Shown here: positions 26,058 through 34,195 of the stretch, in pieces | Position numbering within the stretch: position 1 is the first letter of the stretch | Layout: each line of letters begins with the position of its first letter | Source: Clostridiales bacterium | GTDB taxonomy: Bacteria > Bacillota > Clostridia > Saccharofermentanales > Saccharofermentanaceae | Length of the DNA stretch: 64,000 nucleotides | Direction of reading: 5' to 3' | NCBI GenBank assembly: GCA_017554745.1 | Contig: JAFZHS010000021.1 | Coordinates: 124,001-188,000 of the forward strand | The notes under the pieces: model-generated | Databases searched by the model: none | What the model was told of the DNA's origin: nothing | Seen by the model: the letters and a program-made list of their open reading frames with translations, nothing else | Position numbers and translations under genes: made by a program

Positions 26058-27881
26058 ATGAAGAATAATGACAGCAGACTGTTTATAAAATCCGATGCGG
26101 TTTATGTTGCCGTCGTTTTCGCGAGCGTGGTCGCCTTTATCGCGCTGCTCGCGGCACAGATATTCTCCGGCGTTTCCTCCACCAGATATTTCATCGGCGC
26201 CGGCCTTATGTTCATCGCATTTTTAATGAACGTTTTCCTGGGCAAGTTCGCTTACTTCGTGTCGTTCGCATTAAACTTCGTCCAGTTCATGATCTACACA
26301 TACGAATACATCATGATGAAGAACGAGTCAGCTCCTCTCCTTCTGGTCATGACCGTCCTTACCATGGCGATCGACATGCTGCTGCAGTATTACGTCATCA
26401 AGATCGCGAGTAAGATCCAGCACATCGAAGATTCCAAGCGCAACGAGCGCGGTAAAGCAATACGAAAAGAACTTGAAGACGAGATGTTCGCGCGTACGAG
26501 CCTCATCGTAAATCACGAGGTAATGGGCACGCACCAGAACTTAAGTGAAGCTCTCGGAAGAAACATCACTTTATCGATCGACTCACTTACCACTCTTCCC
26601 GGACGCGACATGATCACGGAGCGCGCTGACAAGCTCATCAGGGAAGACATCGCCAATATGCAGGAAAGCACAGTTCCCGATTCTGCATGCCGTCCTTTCA
26701 CGATAATCTATCTCGCGTTAGACCGTTTCGACAACATCACGAGGACTATCGGCCACAAGTCTATGGACCTCTTCATCCAGAACATGGCCCACCGTCTCCG
26801 TGAAGCTGCAGATCCTACCGACATGGTCGCAAGAATCGACGATGCCGACTTCGTCATCCTCTTCAAAAGAGGTCTTTCTGCAGAAGCCGAGAAAAAGTAT
26901 GCGGACAAGCTCGTAAAGGAAGCATCCAGGGCATTTGCGGCAGGTCTGGACTCCATGAATGCCACCATCAATTACGGCTTCGCGCATTACCCCGCTGACT
27001 CACGCCACGGCGGCGAGCTTATCGCAAAAGCAGAAGAGCGCATGAGCAAGGCATCTTCAGGGACGCAGCCTGAAGGCACCGCACCTCTTCCCGGCGAAGA
27101 GCTTTTCAAGAACAAGACCAGAGATGAGATAGTCAAGATCTTCGAGCGCGCCATGAGCGACGGAAGCCTCTTCATGACATTCCAGCCGTGCTTTACTTAC
27201 GAGCGCAAGCTCACGGGCTTCGAAGCTTTCTTACGATTCGAGAAGAACGACAAGGTGATCCCTCCGCAGGTATTCCTCGCGGCAGCAGAAAATGCCGGCT
27301 ACATGAGAAGAGTCGGCGGCTTCTCAATGGAGAATTCTTTGGGCGCTCTTTCCGCGATCAATAAGATCGATCCTGATCTCACTATGAATATCAACATCTC
27401 CAATTACCAGCTCAGAGAGCCTGACTTCATCCAGTCTTTCTCGAACATCGTCTCGAGCACTGACTGCAACGTCAATAACCTCATCCTTGACCTGCAGGAA
27501 GAGAGCCTTATCACGAGCCTTGCGGACATCAGGATGACCATTGAAGAGCTCGCCACGACAGGCGTCAAGATGGCCCTCGATAACTTCGGCAGAGGCTATT
27601 CGTCTTTCAACGCGATCCCTCTCCTCCCCGTCTCGATCTTAAAGCTCGACGGCAACTTCACTTCGAATCTTGCGACCGATGCGACATGCAGGATCCTCAC
27701 GCGTTCGGCCATCTCCCTGATGCACGACATCGACATCACAGTCACTGCCACGGGTGTCGGCCAGGAAGACCAGTTCGAGATCCTCGCAGGCAGCGGATGC
27801 GACAGATTCCAGGGCTTGTTCTTAGGACCCGCCATCTCCAAAGACGAGCTCGAGTCTTTCATCAATAACGCCAACGCTTAA
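26058..27881 (+). CDS. membrane GGDEF-EAL protein with degenerate motifs
   Basis: A 607-residue protein: four or five N-terminal membrane helices (about 12-120), a short coiled segment, a GGDEF-like domain (about 180-335) and an EAL-like domain (about 360-605). The GGDEF signature is replaced by RIDDAD (MVARIDDADFVILFKRG). In the EAL half the first motif reads GFEAFLRF, MNINIS is kept, the DDFG motif is DNFGRGYSSF, and the conserved EGVE glutamate motif is TGVGQE. Loss of these catalytic acidic residues suggests neither cyclase nor phosphodiesterase works, so it may act as a c-di-GMP receptor or scaffold. The SD is weak. Confidence 0.85.
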   Translation: MKNNDSRLFIKSDAVYVAVVFASVVAFIALLAAQIFSGVSSTRYFIGAGLMFIAFLMNVFLGKFAYFVSFALNFVQFMIYTYEYIMMKNESAPLLLVMTVLTMAIDMLLQYYVIKIASKIQHIEDSKRNERGKAIRKELEDEMFARTSLIVNHEVMGTHQNLSEALGRNITLSIDSLTTLPGRDMITERADKLIREDIANMQESTVPDSACRPFTIIYLALDRFDNITRTIGHKSMDLFIQNMAHRLREAADPTDMVARIDDADFVILFKRGLSAEAEKKYADKLVKEASRAFAAGLDSMNATINYGFAHYPADSRHGGELIAKAEERMSKASSGTQPEGTAPLPGEELFKNKTRDEIVKIFERAMSDGSLFMTFQPCFTYERKLTGFEAFLRFEKNDKVIPPQVFLAAAENAGYMRRVGGFSMENSLGALSAINKIDPDLTMNINISNYQLREPDFIQSFSNIVSSTDCNVNNLILDLQEESLITSLADIRMTIEELATTGVKMALDNFGRGYSSFNAIPLLPVSILKLDGNFTSNLATDATCRILTRSAISLMHDIDITVTATGVGQEDQFEILAGSGCDRFQGLFLGPAISKDELESFINNANA

Positions 27882-27924
27882 AGGACTTGCGCGCCCTTGG
27901 TTCCCACGGCTACTTTATTACTTG

Positions 27925-27933
27925 TGTTATAAT
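27925..27933 (+). promoter_or_regulatory. extended -10 promoter of the ABC operon
   Basis: TGTTATAAT (27925-27933), 33 bases before the ATPase gene start, with no clear -35. Confidence 0.55.
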
Positions 27934-27965
27934 CTCCCTAATGTAATAAGGAGATCTTGTAAGCC

Positions 27966-28607
27966 ATGGCCGATCCTATCGTAACTGTCGAGAACGTCTC
28001 ATTAAAGTACAAGAAAACCGTCCTGACGGACGTCTCAATGACCGCCGCAAAAGGCGAAGTCGTAGGTCTTTTGGGCCTCAACGGTTCAGGCAAATCCACT
28101 TTGCTTTCCGCCATTTCGGGCCTTAGAAAACCGTCATCAGGCACGATCAAAACGGGCGGCAAGACAGGCTTTGTCACTCAGGAAAACGCCCTCATCGACG
28201 AGCTCACTGCCATGGACAATCTCAAGATGTGGACCCCTTTGAGCAAGCAGGAGATCTTAAAAGAACTCACCGGCACGGAACTCTCCATCCTCAAGGTCTC
28301 CGACTTCATAAACGTAAAAGTTAAGCGTATGTCAGGCGGTATGAAAAAGCGTCTTGCGATAGCATCCGTCCTTCTCGCCAAGCCCGACATCCTTCTGCTC
28401 GATGAGCCTTTGGCAGCGCTTGATATTCCTGCCAAGAACGACATCATCAAGTTCATAGATTCTTTCAGATCCGAGGGCGGCACGGTCTTCATCGCAAGCC
28501 ACAGCGAAGAGCTCTTCAAGCACTGCTCCAAGGTCTACCTCTTAAAGAAAGGCAAAGCCGTTCTTCTTCCCGAGGGCACGTCTCCTGCGGAGGCACTTAA
28601 TGATTAA
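27966..28607 (+). CDS. ABC transporter ATP-binding protein
   Basis: A 213-residue ATPase subunit: GLLGLNGSGKSTLLSAISG (Walker A), MSGGMKKRLAIASVLL (signature), DILLLDEPLAALD (Walker B) and a His switch at IASHSEELF. The family of ABC-2 type exporters is likely because the two following genes encode YhgE/Pip- or ABC-2-like permeases. It overlaps the next gene by 8 bases and has an AAGGAG SD. Confidence 0.92.
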   Translation: MADPIVTVENVSLKYKKTVLTDVSMTAAKGEVVGLLGLNGSGKSTLLSAISGLRKPSSGTIKTGGKTGFVTQENALIDELTAMDNLKMWTPLSKQEILKELTGTELSILKVSDFINVKVKRMSGGMKKRLAIASVLLAKPDILLLDEPLAALDIPAKNDIIKFIDSFRSEGGTVFIASHSEELFKHCSKVYLLKKGKAVLLPEGTSPAEALND

Positions 28608-29688
28608 GGCATACTGCAAAAGAGTATTGCTTTTCCTGCCCTACATAGCGTGCTATTTTCTGGCACTCGGCATCGCCATGCTGGCTTTGGTCATCTATGC
28701 TTCGGAATTCCTTTTCGAGGACAACACGGACAGCATCGTGTCAGTCGCCTGCTACATGCCTGACGACGATGTCTACAACCGTTTGGGCTTAGGCCTCATC
28801 ACCAGGATGGAGAGCGTCAAGCACACCGTCGACATCAACATGGTCAAGAGCAAGAAGCAGGTCTTAAGCCAGGTCGAGAGCGGTGAAGCCATCGCCGGCA
28901 TCATCATCCCGGAAGGCTTCATCGAGAAGATGGGCACCGAAGAAGCAGTCCAGGCAGAGATCATTTACAGAGATGCCGACACCTACGAAGAACACGTCGT
29001 AAACGACCTCATATACACCATGAGCGACCTTCTGGGCACGACCCAGTGTTCTATCCTCACGGCAGAAGAACTCGCCCGGGAATTAGGCGAAGATCCTTAC
29101 GGCGCTTACCTTGTCGGATACGATGTCCAGGAAAACCTCGCAGATTACATCCTGGACCGCAAAGACCATTTCCGCGAAGTCAGTGTAGATGACCTCGTCG
29201 CCAAATACGGCGTAAGGGACCAGCTCACCGCGTCCTACACGCTGTTCATCATCATGATGTCGGTCTTTGTCATCTCATTCTTCTTCAAAGGCAACAACAC
29301 CATCTTCAGGGCGCGTGCAAAGCTTTCCGGCATCAAGACCTGGAAGATTTTCCTGCTCGAAGCAGGGTGCGCCGCCTTCATGATGTATCTTCTCTACGTC
29401 CTGCTGTTCATCGTCTTTATCGCGGTCTTCCACACGGTAAACCCGCTGTCGCTGATCACGATAATCCCCGCGATCCTTATCCTCGCGATGCTCGGCACCA
29501 CGCTCTGCTACATCGTCAAGAGCCCCGCGGCAGTCTCCTATATCACCTTCGGTGCAGGCACATCCCTGATGTATCTTGCAGGCGGCCTGATCCCCCTGGA
29601 CTACATGCCCAAGTTCTTCCAGGCTGCTGCCGTATATAACCCAGTCTACTACCTGAATCTTTTCTTCATGAGGTCGATGTTCCTATGA
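28600..29688 (+). CDS. ABC-2 type transporter permease
   Basis: A 362-residue protein with one N-terminal membrane helix, a large extracytoplasmic domain (about 40-205; CYMPDDDVYNRLG, IAGIIIPEGFIEKMG) and five or six C-terminal membrane helices. This layout is typical of ABC-2 membrane subunits (ABC2_membrane_3). It starts within the ATPase gene, and its stop overlaps the next start (ATGA). Together with the paralogous third subunit it probably forms a heterodimeric exporter; the substrate is unknown. Confidence 0.85.
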   Translation: MIKAYCKRVLLFLPYIACYFLALGIAMLALVIYASEFLFEDNTDSIVSVACYMPDDDVYNRLGLGLITRMESVKHTVDINMVKSKKQVLSQVESGEAIAGIIIPEGFIEKMGTEEAVQAEIIYRDADTYEEHVVNDLIYTMSDLLGTTQCSILTAEELARELGEDPYGAYLVGYDVQENLADYILDRKDHFREVSVDDLVAKYGVRDQLTASYTLFIIMMSVFVISFFFKGNNTIFRARAKLSGIKTWKIFLLEAGCAAFMMYLLYVLLFIVFIAVFHTVNPLSLITIIPAILILAMLGTTLCYIVKSPAAVSYITFGAGTSLMYLAGGLIPLDYMPKFFQAAAVYNPVYYLNLFFMRSMFL

Positions 29689-30722
29689 GATTATTCCTGA
29701 ACAGATTATTCGTCCTCTCGAAAAGAAGTCTCATCAACCCCGCAATGTACGTGATGAGTTTTATCCTCGTCATCCTTGCGCTCCTCGTCATTTTCGTGCC
29801 CGAGAAAGAGACCTCCGTCTACATTCCCGTCGCCATCTTAAACAAGGATAATTCTTCCGAGACCGAAGACATCGTCGAAAAGCTCTGCACCTCGAATTCC
29901 GTCTTCACCTTCTACGAAGTCGACAGCGAAGACGAGGTCTACGACGACATCGCCTCAGGAAAGGCAAACACCGCCTACATCTTCCCCAAGGGCTTTTCCA
30001 AAAACCTCACTTCCGACAGCAAGCGCTATGCCGTCAGACAGGTAACCACCCCCGCTTCAAGCTTCGTCTTCCTCTCACGCGAAGAGGTCTTCGACAAGTT
30101 CTACGCATACGCCTCCCGCCAGGTCATCATAGACACCCTGGCTGACTACGGCTACGAAGTAGAGCTCGACGATCCCGAGCTCACCGCCCTGTTCGAAAAG
30201 TACATCCAGGACCAGTCCCTCTTTGCCGTCGAAAGCACCGAAGGCCAGGTCTACAACGATATCACCCGCTCAGAGAAGATCCCGATCCCGCTTTACAAAT
30301 TCGCAGGCTTCTTCATCTTCACCGCGGCCCTCTTAGGCGCCCTCGCCTTCTTAAACGACCAGGACAACCGCATCTACCAGCGCTTCAAGCTCGTAGAGCG
30401 CATCTACTTAGGCCTCATCCAGGTCGCAGTCTTCACCTTCCCCGCAGCGATCGTATCGATCGTCTGCTTCCTGGTCTCCAAGACTTTATTCAGTCCGCTT
30501 CACGTGATCTTATACACGCTGCTTGTGACGTTCATCGCGTTTATTGTCGGCACGGTAATGACGATCCTTCCGATCCGCACCGCGCGCTCCAAGATCTTCT
30601 CGGCGATCCTGCCGGTCTACCTGATCCTGTCATTCCTCTTCAGCGGAGTCCTGATGGATCTCACAAACTTCGGAGTGGCCTTAAGAACGCTCGCAAGATG
30701 CTTTCCGCCCTCAATGTTCTAA
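29685..30722 (+). CDS. ABC-2 type transporter permease, second subunit
   Basis: A 345-residue protein with the same layout as the previous subunit: N-terminal membrane helix (VMSFILVILALLVIFV), extracytoplasmic domain with VAILNKDNSSETEDIVEKL and ANTAYIFPKGFSKNL, then about six membrane helices. The extracytoplasmic domain is the part found in ABC-2 exporters. ATGA overlap with the preceding gene indicates coupling. It is the last gene of the operon. Confidence 0.85.
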   Translation: MRLFLNRLFVLSKRSLINPAMYVMSFILVILALLVIFVPEKETSVYIPVAILNKDNSSETEDIVEKLCTSNSVFTFYEVDSEDEVYDDIASGKANTAYIFPKGFSKNLTSDSKRYAVRQVTTPASSFVFLSREEVFDKFYAYASRQVIIDTLADYGYEVELDDPELTALFEKYIQDQSLFAVESTEGQVYNDITRSEKIPIPLYKFAGFFIFTAALLGALAFLNDQDNRIYQRFKLVERIYLGLIQVAVFTFPAAIVSIVCFLVSKTLFSPLHVILYTLLVTFIAFIVGTVMTILPIRTARSKIFSAILPVYLILSFLFSGVLMDLTNFGVALRTLARCFPPSMF

Positions 30723-30726
30723 ACAG

Positions 30727-31347
30727 ATAGCACCTGCTTCGCGCTGCGCCGTCAAGGCACGCTTAAGCTTGCCTTGCGGCAGCCTTGACTGCCCGCTCGC
30801 AGGCGCTTGATTGGTGTTCAAGAGCCGGGATGCCCCGGCTCTCATCTGACGATGAATGCCGCCCATATTTATGTGTTTTTAAACCATAATTTTGTGCGGG
30901 TTATTTGCAGGTTTTTCAGATGAGATTGTTTTCTTTTTTAGGGGCTTTTGTTATTACCTTGTCCGGAATTGTCGCGTTTGTATTAAACCTTGTATGAAAT
31001 CCTGCCGGCTCTTTGCGTGCTTTTGTCGGTATCGGCATCGGCAACGCATGCGACAAAAATCGTCATAGAATGTACAAGAAATCACAAAAGGTTTAAAACA
31101 AAAAACCTGAAAGTAGTACAAGGTTAAAACAAAAGCATAAAAAGAATGCAACAAACACCCGACAAAACCCTGCAAATAGCCTACACAAAATTAAGGAATA
31201 AAAGTACGTATATCCGGCATGGTAATGCAGGGAGGTGCCATGCACCTCTTAGACGCTAAACAGCACGAGCGCGCGGGCAGTCAAGGGCGCAATAGGCGAG
31301 CGAAGCGCCCCTTGACGGCCCGGCCGCGCGGAGTGCTACTAGGAAAA
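30727..31347. repeat. AT-rich spacer flanked by ~30-base inverted repeats
   Basis: The left end (TAGCACCTGCTTCGCG then GCCGTCAAGG, 30728-30757) is the imperfect inverse of the right end (CCTTGACGGC then GCGCGGAGTGCTA, 31315-31347). Each end also forms its own hairpin with GTCAAGG/CCTTGAC arms (30750-30790 and 31283-31320). The interior is AT-rich, has no convincing ORF, and holds further stems (TTTGTCG ... CGACAAA near 31021-31058; GAGGTG-CCATG-CACCTC near 31232-31248). No transposase is present. It could be a MITE-like insertion, a structured RNA or a stack of terminators. Confidence 0.45.
30819..30843 (+). terminator. GC hairpin after the ABC operon
   Basis: AGAGCCGGG pairs with CCCGGCTCT around an ATGC loop. 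The T-tract is poor, so terminator strength is uncertain. Confidence 0.5.
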
Positions 31348-31360
31348 TCCGGGCAGTAAA

Positions 31361-31390
31361 AAAGGCTGCCTCGGATGAGACAGCCTTTGT
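31361..31390 (-). terminator. intrinsic terminator of the lipoprotein cluster
   Basis: AAAGGCTG (31361-31368) pairs with CAGCCTTT (31381-31388), with a T-run on the minus strand after the stem. Confidence 0.85.
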
Positions 31391-31411
31391 GTTTTCGAAC
31401 CGGTTGACCGA

Positions 31412-32329
31412 TCAGATATCCCAATCGTCGTCCCAAGAGTAAGCTGCTGACTTTGCTCTTTCGATGTACATAGCAACTGCATCTACCATTGCGTCAACGG
31501 CAGCTTCAGAGACCTTCTCGTTGTGAGGAAGCTTTGTAGCATCGGAAGCGCCGAATGCCTTAACGAAGTCCTTGTACATGGAAGCCTCTGTGTTGAGACC
31601 GTAGCCTACCATGATGAGGATGTTTGCGCCGCTTACTTCGATTGTAACAACAGCGTCACCCTTGAGGGACTCGAGTGCTTCAACGATATCGTCTTCATTG
31701 TCGGAATCTTCAAGAGCGTCCTGGAAGTCGTCGTTGTCGAGAACTGTCTTAACGAGCTTAGCTACGTCAACGTGAAGCTTAAGGCAGCCGTCCTTCTTGC
31801 CTGCATAGTACTCAGCCTTTGAGAGATCCTTCTTAACATCGAGGTCTGCTTCGTCGAGCTTGTCAGCGAGGAATTCCATGATGTCTGCAGCAAGATCATC
31901 GTCAGCAAGTGTGAGCTGGATAGCATAAACGCCTTCGAGCTCAAGGTCTTCAAGATCTTCGGGATCTTCGATATCCTCGACATCGCTGGGGTCAGTCATC
32001 TTAGCTGCTACTGCAACAGACTCGATATCCTCAGCTTCGAAGATGTCGTCGAGATCAAAGCTCTTGAGGTACATGTCGAGGTAATCACCGATGCCCATGT
32101 CTTCGATGTCTTCCTGCTCAAGTGAGAGATAGATGCCGTCTTCGAGGTCACCTTCGTCAAGATCGTAGATGTCTTCGATATCGACTTCGTCTAACTTAAG
32201 AGTCTTGTCACATGCCTTTGTAAATTGTTCAGTAGTGATGTTGGTAACCTTCTTGCCGCTGCAGCCGGAGAAAACGCCTGCGATCATGGCAGCTGAAAGT
32301 ACACATGCAATTACTTTAGTGTTTTTCAT
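31412..32329 (-). CDS. acidic lipoprotein, single-domain member of tandem family
   Basis: A 305-residue lipoprotein (lipobox FSGC, Cys 23) with one copy of a domain shared by the three upstream genes. Shared landmarks are the ITTEQFTKACDK opening, an acidic segment ending in DGIYLSL, an EAEDIESVAVAAKM motif, GVYAIQLTLADDDLAADIMEFLADKLDE, SKAEYYAGKKDGCLKLHVDV and the C-terminal VVTIEVSGANILIMVGYGLNTEASMYKDFVKAFG. The protein is strongly acidic. I do not recognise the domain. The SD is AAGGAGGG, with a terminator behind, and a further terminator separates it from the next upstream paralog, so it can be expressed alone. Confidence 0.75.
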   Translation of the reverse strand: MKNTKVIACVLSAAMIAGVFSGCSGKKVTNITTEQFTKACDKTLKLDEVDIEDIYDLDEGDLEDGIYLSLEQEDIEDMGIGDYLDMYLKSFDLDDIFEAEDIESVAVAAKMTDPSDVEDIEDPEDLEDLELEGVYAIQLTLADDDLAADIMEFLADKLDEADLDVKKDLSKAEYYAGKKDGCLKLHVDVAKLVKTVLDNDDFQDALEDSDNEDDIVEALESLKGDAVVTIEVSGANILIMVGYGLNTEASMYKDFVKAFGASDATKLPHNEKVSEAAVDAMVDAVAMYIERAKSAAYSWDDDWDI

Positions 32330-32450
32330 TGTAGAATTACCCTCCTTTTGGGAATATCAGAATTCTATCACAATCAAAAAATTTTTAACGGTTCTGAGAA
32401 GATAAAAAATACATAATGTTTAAGGACCCTGACAGGCCCCTTTATAAGCA

Positions 32451-32482
32451 AAATCCACGAAAATATATATTTCCGTGGATTT
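32451..32482 (-). terminator. intrinsic terminator between paralogous lipoprotein genes
   Basis: AAATCCACG (32451-32459) pairs with CGTGGATTT (32474-32482), 40 bases after the stop of the 546-residue gene. T-rich on both sides. Confidence 0.75.
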
Positions 32483-32520
32483 ATGTTTAAAAACCGTTTT
32501 TTTCAGGACTTGCTTCGATC

Positions 32521-34161
32521 TTACATGAAGCTGTCGATGAGGAAGTCGATGAAGTCTTGCGTGGTCTCCTCATTCATCGGAATGTCCAAAGGATTCTCGG
32601 CAGCGTCGAAAACATCCGCAAATTCGTTAAGATATGTAGGCTCGGTGTTGAGGGAAAGCCCGACGAGGACAAACATATTGGAATCGTTGACCTCAATGGA
32701 AACTGCGATATCGCCTGAAAGGCTCTTGAGCTGATCGACGGTGTCACCGCCGCCGAATATGGCATCGAGAAGCATGGCAAGATCTTCGTCGCTTAACATC
32801 ATATCCATGAACTTGTTTATGTCGATGTGAAATCTCAGATAGCCTTCGTCTTTGGAACGATAGTATTCTTCGGGTGTGAGGTCATCGACATCGACATCGA
32901 TCTCGTAAAGCCTGTCTTCCAGGTAATCAATAACCTCATCGGCATAAACGCCGCCTGTGAAATTCATGACAAAAGCAAACGCACCGTCGACTTCGGCTTC
33001 CGCGAATTCACCGGGAGCTGACGAATACCTGATATCTTCGAGGCCTTTGCAGATGACCGCAAATCCGAAGGACTCGACTTCGTTAGATTCGATGATGTCG
33101 TCGATACCGAGATCTTCTAATAACCCCGCAATAGAATCGCTGTCGCCTCTGCGGATAAGGTCGGTCACGGCCGCGTCTGCGACAAGATAGATGCCGTTTT
33201 CAACATCAAGGGGATCCATATCCTTGAGATCGAAGAAATCGTATTCATCAAATTCCAGATCATTCTCGCATGCATACTCAAAATCCTCGATCGATATGAT
33301 CGTCGTCTTGCTGAAGGATGCTATGAAATCCTTAAAAGCGGTGTCTGCCAAAGATGCTGCGAGCTTCTCGTTCGTGGGAAGCTTCATGGGATTTTTGGCG
33401 ATGCCGAAGGACTTGGCAAATGTGCCGAAAACAGCCGGGCTCTTGGCGTTGAGAGAAGCGCCCGCGATGATGAAGACATTATTGCCGCAGACTTCGACAG
33501 ACACGGCGATGTCGCCTGTGAGGGCGGCTGCCAGGTCTTCTGCATCGTCTTCGTCCATCATCTTGCCGGCCAATGCCATAAGGTCATCGCTGTCCGTCAG
33601 GATGGAAGTGATCTTCGAGATGTCGATGTGGAACCTGAAGTAGCCTTCGTTTTTGGAAGTGTAGTATTCCTTGGACGAGAGGTTTTTCGTCCTGATGCTA
33701 TATAGGTCGAACATGTCTTTCAGATTGTCCGTGACATCTTTGACGGCTTCACCGTTAAGGGTCATCTGCATGGCAAAAGCGCCGTCCAGAGTGAGGTTCT
33801 CAAGCTCGGAGAGATCTCTGGCATCTTTAAGGTCTTCATATCCGTTGAGCTTTACGGCCAGAGCAAATGACTCGACATCTTCGGGGCCTACGATTCCCGT
33901 AAGGCCGAAAGTTGAAAGGTAGATATCCGTTACTTCAGCAAGTTCATCGACGGAGCCCTCGTCTGCGCTGACGTAAAAACCGTCCTCGTAGTTTGAGGGT
34001 TCGATCTCAGGCTCCTCGGCATCGAGCTCTTCGAGCTTCATTTTCGAGCAGGCTTTGACGAACTTATCGGTAGTTGTTTTCGTAGTCTTGCCGCAGCCTG
34101 CGAAAAGCCCCGCAAGCATTGATACTGCAAGCACGACAGCAATTGCCTTGATCTTTTTCAC
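32521..34161 (-). CDS. acidic lipoprotein with two copies of the tandem-family domain
   Basis: A 546-residue lipoprotein (lipobox FAGC). Two copies of the domain are fused: about 30-275 and about 278-546. Both repeat the same order of landmarks (DFEYACENDLEFDE versus DKFVKACSKMKLEE; EVESFGFAVICKG versus DVESFALAVKLNG; EYYRSKDEGYLRFHIDINK versus EYYTSKNEGYFRFHIDISK; ISGDIAVSIEVNDSNMFVLVGLSLNT versus TGDIAVSVEVCGNNVFIIAGASLN). Internal duplication is therefore clear. The start is GTG at 34161 after an AAAGGAGGG SD. The gap to the upstream paralog is only 34 bases. Confidence 0.75.
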   Translation of the reverse strand: MKKIKAIAVVLAVSMLAGLFAGCGKTTKTTTDKFVKACSKMKLEELDAEEPEIEPSNYEDGFYVSADEGSVDELAEVTDIYLSTFGLTGIVGPEDVESFALAVKLNGYEDLKDARDLSELENLTLDGAFAMQMTLNGEAVKDVTDNLKDMFDLYSIRTKNLSSKEYYTSKNEGYFRFHIDISKITSILTDSDDLMALAGKMMDEDDAEDLAAALTGDIAVSVEVCGNNVFIIAGASLNAKSPAVFGTFAKSFGIAKNPMKLPTNEKLAASLADTAFKDFIASFSKTTIISIEDFEYACENDLEFDEYDFFDLKDMDPLDVENGIYLVADAAVTDLIRRGDSDSIAGLLEDLGIDDIIESNEVESFGFAVICKGLEDIRYSSAPGEFAEAEVDGAFAFVMNFTGGVYADEVIDYLEDRLYEIDVDVDDLTPEEYYRSKDEGYLRFHIDINKFMDMMLSDEDLAMLLDAIFGGGDTVDQLKSLSGDIAVSIEVNDSNMFVLVGLSLNTEPTYLNEFADVFDAAENPLDIPMNEETTQDFIDFLIDSFM

Positions 34162-34195
34162 GTTATCTGTCCCTCCTTTTCCCTAAGCCGGAAGA

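Noticed and set aside
30954..31175. 73-residue ORF in the AT-rich spacer
   Set aside because: No SD, odd Cys/Phe-rich composition, and it lies across hairpin arms.
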